The notes beneath the pieces were generated by a model. That model saw only the letters and a program-made list of their open reading frames with translations, was not told the DNA's origin and did no database searches. A stretch of 64,000 bases of DNA, taken from Deuterostichococcus epilithicus. Lineage: Eukaryota > Chlorophyta > Trebouxiophyceae > Prasiolales > Stichococcaceae. The translations under genes and the position numbers were made by a program. Each line of letters opens with the position of its first letter. Within the stretch, counting starts at the first letter, position 1. Where the stretch lies: positions 620,001 to 684,000 of the forward strand of contig JAVTLE010000005.1 of assembly GCA_033439295.1 (NCBI GenBank). The letters are read 5' to 3'. Shown one piece after another: positions 1-10,950 of the stretch.

Positions 1-119
1 TAGGCCACCTAAGCTTGCTGTGTCTCGCATGAATGGTCGCTCCGGCACTGCAGTATTGGAATTGGGCCGCCCGACCCTCTGCCGACCTGCTACTGACCCA
101 TCCGTCCCTGGCTCCGCAG

Positions 120-561
120 GCTTCCACCGCCGCAGCGCAATGGCCAGCCCGGCCATGAACATCCCGCAGCTGCGCGCCCCTGTCGACAACGTGCCTGCTG
201 ACGACGGCGGCTTTGCACAGGTGTGCTGCATTCCTGTCTACATAGGGCTTGCGAAGGAGCAGGGTTGTCTCATCCTGTCCCCAGCTATCCCACAGCCCTA
301 CTACTGAGATGCATGCCCGGTTCGCATACAGCAGCCCTCCCCCGCGAAATGTCATTTGGTCGCCGCACTTAGCGTCCCTGGCGCCTTGGGCTCCAGCGAG
401 CTTGTGAGAGTGACTGCGCCCTGCTCCCTGCCGCGCAGACCGCGCCGACTGGCGGGCCGGCGGAGCCGCCGCACCGCCGCCACGCCGGCCGCCCGGAGGG
501 CAAGATTGACGGCATGGACTACTACGGCTGGTGCGAGCTGCTGCGGTCCAGCAGCCTCTGA
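120..561 (+). CDS. 3' end of an unrecognised protein gene (two last exons)
   Basis: Two exons with good junctions are visible. The first (120-220) follows a CAG acceptor and ends at CAG|gtgtgc. The second (439-561) follows gcgcag and ends in TGA. Phases agree (2 nt carried in, then phase 0). The first exon encodes a short stretch rich in Ala, Pro and Asp; the second has a Pro/His/Arg-rich part and the C-terminus MDYYGWCELLRSSSL. I do not recognise the family. The 5' part lies before the window. The model rests only on frame, codon look and splice sites, so an upstream start or other exons cannot be judged. Confidence 0.5.
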
Positions 562-1735
562 GCCGGCAACGACGGCAAGTCAGCAGGCGCCTGGCGGGGC
601 GACGGTCGCCTCCCCCCGGTGTCAGCAAGCGAGCCAGGCCGCCGCTGCGCGGCCGGGCTCGGGCGGCAGCCCGCCAAACCCGCCGCAGCCGGCTGGCAAA
701 GCTTCGTGCCAGCCGCTGCGGCTTGTGTCAGCAGTCGCGCGATGATCAGCAGTTGGTGCGAGCCAGCGCAGGCGTTAGAAATGGGGCAAATATATCAAGT
801 CAGGCCCTGGCGCCCCCCGCGCGGCCGCACGCATTCTTCTGGAGGGCAATGGCAACTCCCATTACTATGTTTGTTCCACCCGGGCGGAGGGTCGTGGGCC
901 TTTGAGAGGCCAGCAAGAATGCAGTGCCAGCGATGATGTGCAGCCGGGCGAACAACGAAAGCAGCAGCGCAAACCCTGTCCCCTTTCATCGATTATCCTC
1001 TTGCGGCAGAAGCAGCAATGGATCAGTTTCTCGCGCGTCGCGGGAGAACAAGCGGTGACAGTATTGCGTTCAAGGCGCAAGACGCTGAGGCACCGTCGTC
1101 GGTGTTGAGCATGCGGCGCGGGCATGATGATGAGGCATGGTGGTTTAATGTGGAGCCGTAGCCCTGCTTTCTGCGCTGGCGGCAGTTGCCAGCAGCACTA
1201 GCGACAGCTTGGTTTGCACACCAGATGTTGTGGCAGCCCAATTTTCTGGGCAGTCAGCAGTTTGGGAAGGAAATGTGCTGGTGCCACCAGGCGTGTTATG
1301 AGTTCCGCTGAGGACGTCAGACAGTTGGAAGGCAGCCTGCAACGAGTTGTATTTTTCGATGTCGATTTGAGCGGAGCAGTTTTGAGGGGTCGAGCGGCCC
1401 TTTCGGACCGGTGTGTGTGGGTGCATCACAAGGTTCGCAGAGTTTTCTTACTGGTGAGCCTTCGACTGGAGGCGTGTGTGAGCAGCGCCCTGCGGGCACT
1501 GCTGAGTTTGTGAAGACTGGTTTTCTGTGTAAAACATGCTCGCCTGTCCTATAGCGCGGTCTCAGAACTCCTTTGCTGCCACCGCTGCTGTTCTACTCTT
1601 TATAGTGCCTGGTAGTATTTGTACATATCGACCTTCTTACACATTACTCTCTACCATTACAGTACCGCCGCTGGGCTGCTAGCCCGGTCCATGCCCCAAC
1701 GACTGCTGCGAGCCAGACTGTGAGACCCCGCCCCC
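562..1735. other. Convergent 3' flanks, no gene seen
   Basis: This stretch lies between the stop of the partial plus-strand gene and the stop of TFIIE beta on the other strand. Short frames exist on both strands but none has paired splice sites or a recognisable motif. It is probably 3' UTR and spacer. Confidence 0.5.
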
Positions 1736-4082
1736 TCATTGCTCATCGATATTACGCGGTGCATCCCCCGCAAACAGCTCCGGCATGTGCGCGTTGGTGA
1801 CCTTGTCCAGCCGGACCTTCTGCTGCCGCCGCTTCCGCTCCTGCAGCCAGGGGCGCAGCCCCTATGTCACCCGCTCTGCTTCGCTTTCGGACACGATGCT
1901 GACTGACTTGCGCATCAGCGCCCACACACGTCACCGTCGCCACAACATGCTGTGGCTGTCTGCCCTCTTGGGAGTGGCAGGAGGGGTTCAACAGGCCTGG
2001 GCCACTGCCCCTGACCGCCAAGACCCGCCAGCCGAGCCCCGCCAGACCGCGGCGGCAGCGACTGCAGTCGCGGCCCCATGTCAGCGGCGCCCAGACGTCG
2101 GAAACACTCTCACCTTGGGCGGCAGCGCGGTGCGCTTGCGTTCAGCAGAGCGCGCCGCCGGCGTGATGCCCGCGGCATTGAGCTCCCGCTCCAGCTCCAC
2201 AGGGTCCGCCGGCACCAACGCCTCGCGCCACACGGCCGCCAGCTCACCGATGTAGGACACCTGCGCGTCCAGCTTGTCGTCCCTGCAGAGCGTGAACAGG
2301 TCTGTATCAAGTTTGGGATCAAACTTGCATGAACCAGCTCTGCGGCGTAGGATTACTACGCATCCAGCTCGTCACCCCTGCGGAGCAGGCTGGGCTCTGG
2401 GGTCGGCTGTCTTTAGGGTTCCTTTGCAGCCAGACTGATGCTGGACAGCAATTCCGCATGCGCAACTCTCCTGAGTGCGCCGCGCCCGTATGCAACCGAG
2501 CACTTAGCGCCCTGTGCTCGTCGCGGTGAGGCGCCACCCTCCGCGGCAACTGCCACCAAACCACGGCATCTCACCTGGAGTAGAGGACATATTCCCGCAG
2601 GTCGTGGTTGTGAATCGCGTACAGCTGCCCACCCTGCCTGAGCCGCTCGATGTCCTCCTTCACGCCGGCATACGAGTCGTCCACGTCGCTCTGGGGAAGG
2701 CGGAAGCGCACGTGCGTCAGCGTGCGGCGTTGCCTCATCAACGGCGCCCGGCGCGTCGGCCGATGAGGCGTCGGCCAGCCTCTGGCGCTTTCAGACCGGG
2801 GTGGGGGAGTCACAGGTGCAGGGTCGCAGCAGGCAGGCATGGGGCGCTGCACGACACACATGCGAAGGCAGTTCTGTCTTGATCCTTTCCCGACCATGAC
2901 GGCAACAGCACCCCAACAGCGCCCCAGCCATGGCAGCGCCAAGGCACCATCGCTTGTGCGCGCCTGTATGAGGCCGGACTCGCCCTTGGCACGCAGCGCA
3001 GTCAGCAGCGCCTCTGCGTCCGGGATCTCCAGCAGCGTCTGCGCAGGCACGGCACATGTGCACGCGTTCACCACAGCCGCCCGCAGAGCATGGGCGGGGC
3101 GGCGACCGAGGGTGGAACCTGGTCGTATATACCTGCAGCAGCTTCTGCACAGGGGCCGCAGTCATGGACATGCTGAGCGCAGCGTGCCCTCCCGAGCATG
3201 GAAGGGGTCAGCGTGGCAACACCACAGGACTGGAGCAGCAGCCCGAAGGCAGGTCGGACGCCTGCCAGGGCACCTGGCACTCACTCTGCACCGGTGCTTG
3301 CACATGCCGCAGACATCGATGTCTGGAATAAGGGTGGCTCAGCTTCTGTGCTGAGTCTCTGTGTGTCTTTGTGCTGAGTCGCTCGATCATGGACCTGCCG
3401 GCAGGCAACGTTCAAGCGGCAACGAAAAGGAATAAGGAAACAAGCGTCCACCTTGTACTCGTACAGGCCGTCAGGCGTTGCTGAGATCTTCGGGTTGGCT
3501 TTCACCGCCTCCGCCAGCGCCGCATCCCCCTCCACATCAAAACCCAGCGCTGTCTGTATCTCCGCAGCGCTGGCGGGAACTCGGTGCTCCTTCAGCCACT
3601 CCAGCAGGTCTTTCAGCTTCTTGCCGAGCGCCGCAGGGCGCCGGCCGCCGGCGCCCGCTCGGGGCTTTGCCGCGTCTGCGGCGAGACACCATCACTCGTC
3701 ACACTCGCAACCTGCGTCTTCGCGTCTGTGAGATCTGAGATGCGCCGGGGCTCAGTGCTTGATGTCACCCATGTAGGAGTATTCCCTCGCTGTCTGTATG
3801 GCAGCTTCATTCACATGTGGCGTCACAGTGGCTGTTGGCACCACGCACCATGCATCGCCGCCGCCGTGCTCCTAGCATTCCTCTCGGCCAGCCTGCCTGC
3901 TTTAGACGCCAACAGAGAGCCAGCCAGCAGCTACCTGGCTTGGCGCGGGGCTTGGCGGCACGCTGCACCTTTTGCCGCTCAGCCGCGGATGCCTTGCGCT
4001 TCGCCTCCTCCACCGCCTTGGTCTGCAGCTTCATCTGGTTGTTGCGGAACGCCGCCAGCTTCTGCTGCAGCTGCGACGCCAT
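1736..4082 (-). CDS. GTF2E2: Transcription initiation factor TFIIE subunit beta
   Basis: General transcription factor that pairs with TFIIE alpha and helps recruit and regulate TFIIH at RNA polymerase II promoters in the nucleus. Exon 1 (4082-3935) starts MASQLQQKLAAF and is a Lys/Ala-rich helix. Exon 2 (3675-3452) holds the first winged helix, with the core NPKISATPDGLYEYK, close to the family's NPKI..DGKY.F. Later exons carry the second winged-helix region (TLLEIPDAEALLTAL; SDVDDSYAGVKEDIERL; NHDLREYVLYSRDDK) and the basic tail RKRRQQKVRLDKVTNAHMPE before the TGA at 1736-1738. The family is about 290 residues in human; this model is similar. The junction after GLIQ uses a GC donor (2962-2963). 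One intron contains a copy of the next exon's start (see repeat at 2377). The exon between the two winged helices is not fully resolved. Confidence 0.9.
2337..2398 (-). repeat. Intronic copy of a TFIIE beta exon start
   Basis: Read on the minus strand, this stretch repeats the acceptor and first ~40 bases of the true exon that starts at 2282, shifted by 95 bp. The true exon reads DDKLDAQVSYIG; the copy reads DELDA and then a stop. Both carry a CAG-type acceptor, the copy at 2377. Confidence 0.75.
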
Positions 4083-4903
4083 GGCTGCCGCTGGCTGGAC
4101 CGCCGCTGCCTCCTGGTGTGACTCCTCGGTCCTGAGCCGGGTGGCGCCGATTGCCGCTGGTCGGGCGACTACTTATTCCGGTGACCGCTGCGGCATGGGA
4201 GGCGCTTCGCTACCATGTGGCCCTGCCTCAGGCTCCGCCCTGACGCGAGCGCCGCTTCGTTGAGAGGCTGTGAACTCGAATTCGCTGTCGAACCTATGCC
4301 AGGCGCACAGGCACAGGCGCCACCTGCGCCGCACTGTCGACGTGGTGAGCCGCTGAAGCTGAAGCGGGCTACCGTTGCTATTAAGCTTCGGTTGAGTCTA
4401 TAAACCGTCGACCTCAAGTTCCTCGCACGTAAGCCTGTGAGTGCGGCACGCTGCGGGCGCTGTGGCTGATAGCGTGACCCCGATTGCTGCACTTCAGATG
4501 GCGCGCTTGCAGTCTCGGATACAGTCACAACCGTGGGTCCGAACAACAGCCTCGGAGATGCTCAGTATCCCGAGCTTGAGAAAAGGTAGATGCTCAGACG
4601 TTGAGATTATCGAATGCAACCGGAAGTGCCAACAATTTTGCGAACGAGGCGAGGCACGACGGACGATATGTTGGAAACCGAAATTCGTGCAAACTCTCGT
4701 GCAAATGCTGGTATCGAGCGCACGAGGCGTCGCTGCACTGGATTTGAGCCCTGCGCCCTCGCGTACGCCTGCTCAGTCCCCTTTTTGATCGACACAACAC
4801 TTGCTCACGGACCAATTGCATTCTGTAGTCCTGTGTTGCGAGCATAGAGTGTTGCGATCAGCTACAGCGCTTGGTAAACGAGGCTCAGTCGCGTGCAGCC
4901 GCT
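4083..4903. promoter_or_regulatory. Shared divergent upstream region of TFIIE beta and ClpR4
   Basis: About 820 bp separate the start codons of two divergently oriented genes, so both promoters and 5' UTRs should lie here. I see no clear TATA box or other motif. The region is less GC-rich near 4560-4700 than its flanks. Confidence 0.45.
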
Positions 4904-7791
4904 ATGTCGCAGGGCCTGGCGCTGCTGAACTCGCAGCAGAGGTGTTTGTCCAATTTGGCAGCGCCCTCTGCAGCAGCGCACCTTGCACATGCAACCTCGC
5001 CGACCGCACCATGCACAGCGCGGCTACTGCAGCTGCGACGACCAGCCTGGCAGCTCACAGCCGGCGCTAGCAGGCGGCATTGCAGAGCACAAAGGCAGAC
5101 AGCAGCCAGGGCTGCTTCAGGTGGGGCCAAGTTTCAAGCCTGCACACGGCCCTCATCATACAGAGATGCTTTCAATCCATCGGAGTAGCCTTGCCACAGC
5201 GGCCTCTCGCCCTTTGGGCATGCGCGGTGTGCACATGCGCACGCGCGCATTTTCTGTTTTGTCCACCACCATTCCAAGCGGACATGCACGATGCTGCTGA
5301 CTGCGGTCGTAGGCTCGACACCAAACAAGCACATTGTCCCTGAGCCCGACATACAGCGTCAGAATGCATTTGCGGCAAGGCAGTCGTCCGGCGTCCTGCC
5401 GCAACGACACATACAAGTCCAGAAGCTGCCTTGTCCAGCTCAAGCCATGTCCGGGCTACTCTCACAGGGGAGCCCTCCGCACTGTGGACGCCGCCGGGGG
5501 AGCTGCTGCTGCCCGACGCGGCGGACATGATCGCGCCGCAGATGTCGGCCAACAACGGCATCGTCGCAAGCTCTGGCGCTGGTGCCGCGGCGGAGCGCGG
5601 CAGCTTCGACGAGCACAAGGTAGGCCACAGCTGTCGCAGTTGTATGGCGCCGCCGACTGGCAGCCACTCCAGGCAGCGTCTGCCGCCGCATCCGCCCGCC
5701 GTGCGCAAGGAACCCCCCCTCGGGCCTGCGTGGTTGCTTGGTCAGACCTTGTAGAGAGCACGCATGCTGTCGATGAAGGGCACCTGTTTCACTTGGCTCC
5801 CCGCAGGCCAAGTCGCCGCCTCCAGACCTGCCATCGCTGATGCTGGATGCCCGCATCGTGTACCTGGGCATGCCGCTGGTGTCCGCCGTCACGGAGCTCA
5901 TCATCGCGGAGCTGCTGTACCTGCAGTACCGCGACCGCACCAAGCCCATGAACCTGTACATCAACAGCACCGGCACCACGCGCGCCGACGGCGAGTCGGT
6001 GAGGAGGCTTTGTCGTTTGCTTCCTCCCTTGCGTGCGACCGCACCAAGCCCGTGAACCTGTTCATCAACAGCACGGGCACCCCGCGCCCCGACGGCGAGT
6101 CGGTGCACGCGGATAGTTCGTTTCAGTGTCTGGCATGTGTGCTGTCACCCCTGTTCCGAGGACCCAGGGCTGTAGACAAGTCATGCCACCCTGAAACCCT
6201 GGCAGATGCCGGCCATCCTGGCAGGGTCTCAGTGACACACCGCGACCAGCAACCCATTGTCAGACGGGGTCGAAGGTAGACTGCTTCAAGGAGCTGGCGT
6301 TCAAATGGTGTCTCCTTCCTGCTGCAGGTGGGCTTTGAAACAGAGGGAACAGCCATCTTCGACACGATGTCGTATGTAGGCAACGAGGTGAGCCATGAAG
6401 CGCGTTTCCGGGGCACATGCTCAGTTTCCAGCAGCCACGTCTTCAGACGTACTGGGCTCCTGGTTGCGTGATTCCAGAGTCATTGCAGGCTGCATAGTCG
6501 TATGCGGCCCCACACGTCAGCGCCACTGCATCCTGTGCGTCCTCGCATCAGCGCTGCGACGTCCCAGCATCTCATGCACTTTTTGTGGGCCTGCGCAGAT
6601 CCACACGGTGGGCGTCGGCGTCGCCATCGGCCAGTCGTGCATGCTGCTGTCGGCGGGCACCAAGGGCAAGCGGTTCATGCTGCCCCATGCCACAGGTGCG
6701 CATCCTCCCTGCACATGCAGTTGCCTGCTGCTGCGCCGCCGGTCTGGGGTGAGGATGGCGATGGGGATGTTTAGGGTTTAGGGTAAGGGTCTAAACATGC
6801 GTTGCATCTCCTTGCTTGATCCTCGTCCAGGCAACGACCCGGTTGGCATCAGGGGCGTGATACCTCCGTCCGAGAAGCTGTGGATCATCTAGGGACATAA
6901 CGGCTGATGGGCATCCCATGCCGAAACCCCATGCTGAACCCTCAAACCTGCCCGCATGCGCAGCCATGCTGCACCAGCCGCGGGTGCCGCCGACGGGGCA
7001 GCGCCAGGCGGTGGAGATTGCCATCAAGTGGCGGGAGGTGCTGGCGCAGAAGACCGCCTTCCTCAAGATCCTGGAGAAGACCACTGGCCACACGCCCGAG
7101 AAGCTGGACAAGGTGTGGGCGGCGCCAGAAAGCAGTCGCGCGGTCTGCATGCGTGTTGGTCTTTATGCGGCGCTGCTTCCCGACTGTGCGACAGTGCTGC
7201 ACACCAGCTGTAGTGCGGCTGCGCTGAGCTGGCGGATGCTGGCTGGTGGCGGGAGCCTCTTAGCCAGAGAGATCGAAAGCTTGCGCCGCATGCCAGCGCT
7301 GCGGCAGCCGGGTTCATGTAGGATCGTTAACTTCTGCTGCATGTTGTGGCGCGCAGGACATGCAGCGGCCGCTGTACATGCGGCCGCTGGACGCCATCGA
7401 GTACGGCGTCATTGACCGGCTGGTGCCGCCGCAGAAGGAGCTTGAGATCATCGACCAGGTGCATATATTCTATAAATGGTCTTTTCCAAAATCCTGCCCA
7501 AGCTGCAATGCAAATCAACTCTGGCAAGCACGAGTGGTAGCAACAGCTGCACACGTCCTGATCAGGGCGCCCAATCGATCCCTCAGTGGCTGTCATGTGA
7601 ATGCCTTCGCCAACGTGCTGCCTTCTTGATGCACAGGTCCCCTGCCCAGCTTGTGAGGCTGCACTGGCATGCCTGAAAGGCCTGCCGAATCCTTGGGCTG
7701 ACTTGTGTGGGGTGCTGCCCTACAGATCAAGAGCCCGGACATGTATGATAAGGAGGCGGGGCTGGTCGCCCGGCCCGCCACATCCTTTTGA
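4904..7791 (+). CDS. CLPR4: Plastid Clp protease core subunit ClpR4
   Basis: Non-proteolytic ClpP-like ring subunit of the chloroplast Clp protease. Eight exons join in phase: 4904-5120, 5468-5619, 5807-5998, 6328-6387, 6599-6695, 6964-7112, 7357-7458, 7726-7791, giving 344 residues. Residues 1-70 are Ala/Arg/Ser-rich and acidic-poor, as in a plastid transit peptide. The core matches ClpR4 rather than other ClpR (PPPDLPSLMLDARIVYLGMP, NSTGTTRADGE, SAGTKGKRFMLPHA, EYGVIDRLV). The ClpP catalytic Ser position is Gly (VAIGQSCMLL), while the His of HQP is kept. Intron 3 contains a near-copy of the end of exon 3. Intron 5 holds TTTAGGG telomere-like words. The start is the first ATG of the transit-like exon. 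Confidence 0.93.
6035..6102 (+). repeat. Intronic copy of ClpR4 exon 3 end
   Basis: The 68 bases match 5931-5998, the end of exon 3, with about five mismatches and lie 104 bp downstream in the intron. The copy still reads CDRTKPVNLFINSTGTPRPD, in another frame, and is followed by a GT. No AG acceptor precedes it, so it could act only as an alternative donor. Using it would shift the frame, because 104 is not a multiple of three. Confidence 0.9.
6767..6787 (+). repeat. Interstitial telomere-like repeat
   Basis: Two full TTTAGGG words and a degenerate third lie in a ClpR4 intron. This is the plant and trebouxiophyte telomere word. Confidence 0.7.
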
Positions 7792-8334
7792 GCAGAGTGC
7801 CTGACGGCAGCATGCGGCAGGCGTGTCAGCCGCAGAGCCTGGCAGGACCAAGGGGGGTCCTGCACCTTTGCATGGGCAGGGCACTCTTGCAGCGTTGCGC
7901 TCAGCACACATGGCAGCTGTGCTGCCGCCTTGCGAAGACCATTGCCAGTTCTCTGCACTGAACCTGGCTTTGCGGATATTTGATTACCCAGCTGCCCAAC
8001 TGGATCCTCTTAACACTTGCCGTGCAGCAACATCCGAGTTCGGGGTTTCCCAGATGCTTTGCAACGACGACCACTTGCCATCGTCCGTGTCAAGTCAGAA
8101 TTGCTCAGCCTGTGAATGCTGCTTTGGTAATGCGACTCCCTTGTGGTCTCGTGCTGCAGGAAAATGTATTGGATGTGGCGCTGACTGGTGGCAAGTTTTA
8201 GGTTGGAAAGTTTGACACTGGCGATCAGGCGATGAGGCGCACTCACACAGCCGATGCACGCCCCGCAGCTCGAAGGATTCGACGCCTGCCAACAAGTGTT
8301 GCGCTGCCAAGAAAGTACACCACAACAGCAGTAG
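7792..8334. other. Convergent spacer, no gene seen
   Basis: This lies between the ClpR4 stop and the stop of the minus-strand low-complexity gene. No motif-bearing frame is present. Confidence 0.5.
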
Positions 8335-9963
8335 TCAGACTTTGGTTTCCAGGCCCTTTCGCGACCACAGGTCCAAGATGCCGTTCGTTCGCTGCCTCTT
8401 GGTGCGCCAGCGCCCCTTTGGGGCGCTACCGCCCGGCGGACGTACAGGCACAGCATCTCCAGCATCTGATGCCGCCATCGCAGCCGCTGATGTGGCCGGA
8501 CGTGCCCGAGCACCGGAGCCGAGTGCCGCCGCCGCCGCCATCCCCGCCGTTGCTGCAGGCTGCTGCACTTCATGTCCTGCTGCCACGAGGGCAGCACTGC
8601 TGTGTCTAGGCGCTGCACTGACGCCATGCCCCACCACAACGCCCTGCTGCGGCGGCGTGCGGGGTGGTCCAGGCGACAGCGGCACGGCCGTGCCCTGCTG
8701 CAAGCGGCTGGCGGGCGCAGCGGCGGCGCGCAGGCACTGCGATAGCGACTGCGTCACGCCCTGGTCCGAGGGCTGCCCCGCTGGGCTGGGCGTCGCGAGC
8801 GGCTGGGGCGGCGCTGCGGCAGTGTCAGCTGCTGCCGGCGTCGGGCTGGCATCGTGCTTATCGCTACAAATGCGGGCCGCGGCTGGCTGCAGGTCTGGCT
8901 GCAAAGCATCGATGCCGCTGCCGGACTTGCCGCCGCCAGCGCCGCTGCGGTCGCGCCGCACGCCGGGTCGGCCAGCCCTTTTAGGCGGCACAGGCGCCGG
9001 CGCCTGCGGGCCGCCTGGCGGCAGTGGCGTCACCACTGGCTGGTCACTCTGCGCCGCTGCTGCGGGCTCGCCAACACAGCGGCTGGCTGCCCGGCTGTCT
9101 GATGCGCAAGCGCCTGATGGAGGCAGCGGCGGTGCCCCTGGAGTGCGGGGCTGCACTGCCGTCGCTGCAGCATCGTCCGCGGCAGAGTGCGCCTCTGGCG
9201 GCGGCCACGGAGCACTGCTGGCCTCACTGCACCCCAGGAGCTGTGGCAGCCTGCCGGCCTGTCTGGTCGCCAAGGCCGGTTCCGCCGCTTCCTGCCACGG
9301 AGGAAGCGGGTGCGGCCAGGGGCTCAGGCCACCGCCGCCAGCCTGCGACGCGCCGCTGCAGGAAGTTGCTGCTGCCGCTTGTACGCCTTTGGGCACCGCT
9401 GGCCGCGGCCGCAGGTCCCACGTTGGCTGCATCGTGACCTGAGACGGTGTCAGGCCCGCCGCCGCTGCCGCCGTCGCCGCTGCAGCCGCTGCTGCTGCAG
9501 GCTGTGCAGCGGCTGCGGCCTCCGGCTGCAATGTGTGCCTTGCAGCCATCTGTGCCATGGCCGCGGTGCCCGGCACCACTTGTAGCAGCCATGCCGGCTG
9601 CGTCGACACCTGGGAGGCTGACAGCGGCTGCAGTGACAGCCGCAGCACAGCTGCGTGCCCACTGCCTGCACCAGCTGCCGCGTTGGGGGCGCAGAGCATG
9701 TCGCCGTGGCATGCGGCAGGCACCTGACTGCTGCCTTCTGGCGTTGCGCTGGCAGCCTCCCCCGGCCGGTCCTGGACGCGGGATGGCAGCTGCCGCTGCT
9801 GCCGCCGCTGCTGCTGCCGCTGCTGCCGCCATGCTTGCGGAGGTGGTGGCAGCTGAGACCGTTTTGGTCGGCAGCTGGTCTGCGAATCACTGAACTCGAT
9901 CTTTTCGCTTGCAGCACCTGCAGCCGATGCAGTGCAACACAGTTGCCATGGGCATATGGACAT
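8335..9963 (-). CDS. Putative low-complexity Ala/Gln/Pro-rich protein
   Basis: A single open frame of 542 codons runs without stops to TGA at 8335. It is dominated by Ala, Gln, Pro and Ser runs, with a basic C-terminus (KGRWRTKRQRTNGILDLWSR). I find no known domain. The true 5' boundary is uncertain: a CAG acceptor near 9920 could make this the last exon of a longer gene. A 366-codon frame lies on the opposite strand (8342-9442), but it is richer in Cys and Arg and looks like a shadow. The tail GILDLW resembles a short linear motif, but that alone shows nothing. Such GC-rich repeats often give long open frames by chance, so coding status is moderate at best. Confidence 0.4.
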   Translation of the reverse strand: MSICPWQLCCTASAAGAASEKIEFSDSQTSCRPKRSQLPPPPQAWRQQRQQQRRQQRQLPSRVQDRPGEAASATPEGSSQVPAACHGDMLCAPNAAAGAGSGHAAVLRLSLQPLSASQVSTQPAWLLQVVPGTAAMAQMAARHTLQPEAAAAAQPAAAAAAAATAAAAAGLTPSQVTMQPTWDLRPRPAVPKGVQAAAATSCSGASQAGGGGLSPWPHPLPPWQEAAEPALATRQAGRLPQLLGCSEASSAPWPPPEAHSAADDAAATAVQPRTPGAPPLPPSGACASDSRAASRCVGEPAAAAQSDQPVVTPLPPGGPQAPAPVPPKRAGRPGVRRDRSGAGGGKSGSGIDALQPDLQPAAARICSDKHDASPTPAAADTAAAPPQPLATPSPAGQPSDQGVTQSLSQCLRAAAAPASRLQQGTAVPLSPGPPRTPPQQGVVVGHGVSAAPRHSSAALVAAGHEVQQPAATAGMAAAAALGSGARARPATSAAAMAASDAGDAVPVRPPGGSAPKGRWRTKRQRTNGILDLWSRKGLETKV

Positions 9964-10270
9964 AAGCCGCTGGACCGCACAATTGCAAATGTCACAGCAT
10001 CAAAAGGACCAGGCGCCAATCGAAAAGTCATCAAAAGGGTGTCAGCGGCACGTAATGACGAAAATGTGGCCGAAGCTGTCTGGATCCTGCACCTTCTGTT
10101 ACTGCTGGGCGGCCAACTGTCACAGATGGCGCAACCTCCGGAAAACCTGCGCACGGACAGCAACGAGCTGCGCATTCGGCTCCAGTGCATGCTGTGCTCC
10201 GTTGCATGCTGTGCGCTCCTTTCTAAGACCAGCTTGCACGGCATGATTCATCACTACGCTCACCATCTTC

Positions 10271-10950
10271 CAGAGCCGGTGTCGACGTGTACTGCATGCT
10301 CAGCAGGTACTGCGTGTCAACGACAGCGCACGCGTCGGGCTCTGCTCCATCTGCCTGGCTGCAATCGGATGTTGGCACGCAGGCGGGACGCCCGATCGAC
10401 AAACCGGGCACTAACTCGAAGTTGTCTGCATGTGAAAGCGACACCTGGCCTCAGCATTGCGGGGGTCAGCGCATGCACAAGTCGCAGTGCATCCTTAGCA
10501 ATGGCCTGCATTTGACGAACGCTGGTTGCCGTGCCTGAAAGAGCCGGTGTTGCCGTGTATTCGATGCTCTGCAGAAATTGCGTGTCGATCAGCCGTCTTG
10601 CTGGCATACTTGTGGTGCGATGCGGTCACAAAGGCCAGCACTCCCTCGCAAAATCCATGAAAGGCCACAACGGAGGCTCCTGCACAATATTCTGTAATGA
10701 TACCTCGACCCACACTCATCTGAGTTACCTGCGAAGGACCCTGTTCAAACTTCGAAAGGGTCATTGCGGCGGATGACCTGGCGGCTGGCGATATCTGTAA
10801 ATTCGCAGCAACCGCCATATTCACACTGGAACGGCATTTGGGCTCGATGACAGAAATACGCGCATGCAACGAACGCTGAGAAGAGTGGTGGATGTCCGCC
10901 TCGTGCCCATGCCTCAGCGGGCTCCGTCACCATCTGCAGCACCTGGCTTG
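10271..10950 (-). CDS. Possible exons of an unidentified minus-strand gene
   Basis: Several short stretches look coding on the minus strand. One runs from a CAG acceptor near 10436 (reading DNFELVPGLSIGRPAC) to ACAVVDTQYLLSMQYTSTPA and a gtgagc donor near 10270. Another reads QAIAKDALRLVHALTPAMLR (about 10515-10455). A third, near 10745-10940, reads VLQMVTEPAEAWARGGHPP. A second version of the first stretch, LIDTQFLQSIEYTATPAL, lies about 270 bp upstream, either as an internal repeat or as an intronic exon copy. I do not recognise a family. The relation to the 8335-9963 frame is unknown. Confidence 0.25.

Noticed and set aside
6767-6787. A chromosome end
   Set aside because: Only two to three telomere words are present and coding exons flank both sides.
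8342-9442. A 366-codon plus-strand frame
   Set aside because: It mirrors the minus-strand low-complexity frame, is rich in Cys and Arg as antisense GC-rich frames often are, and has no motif.
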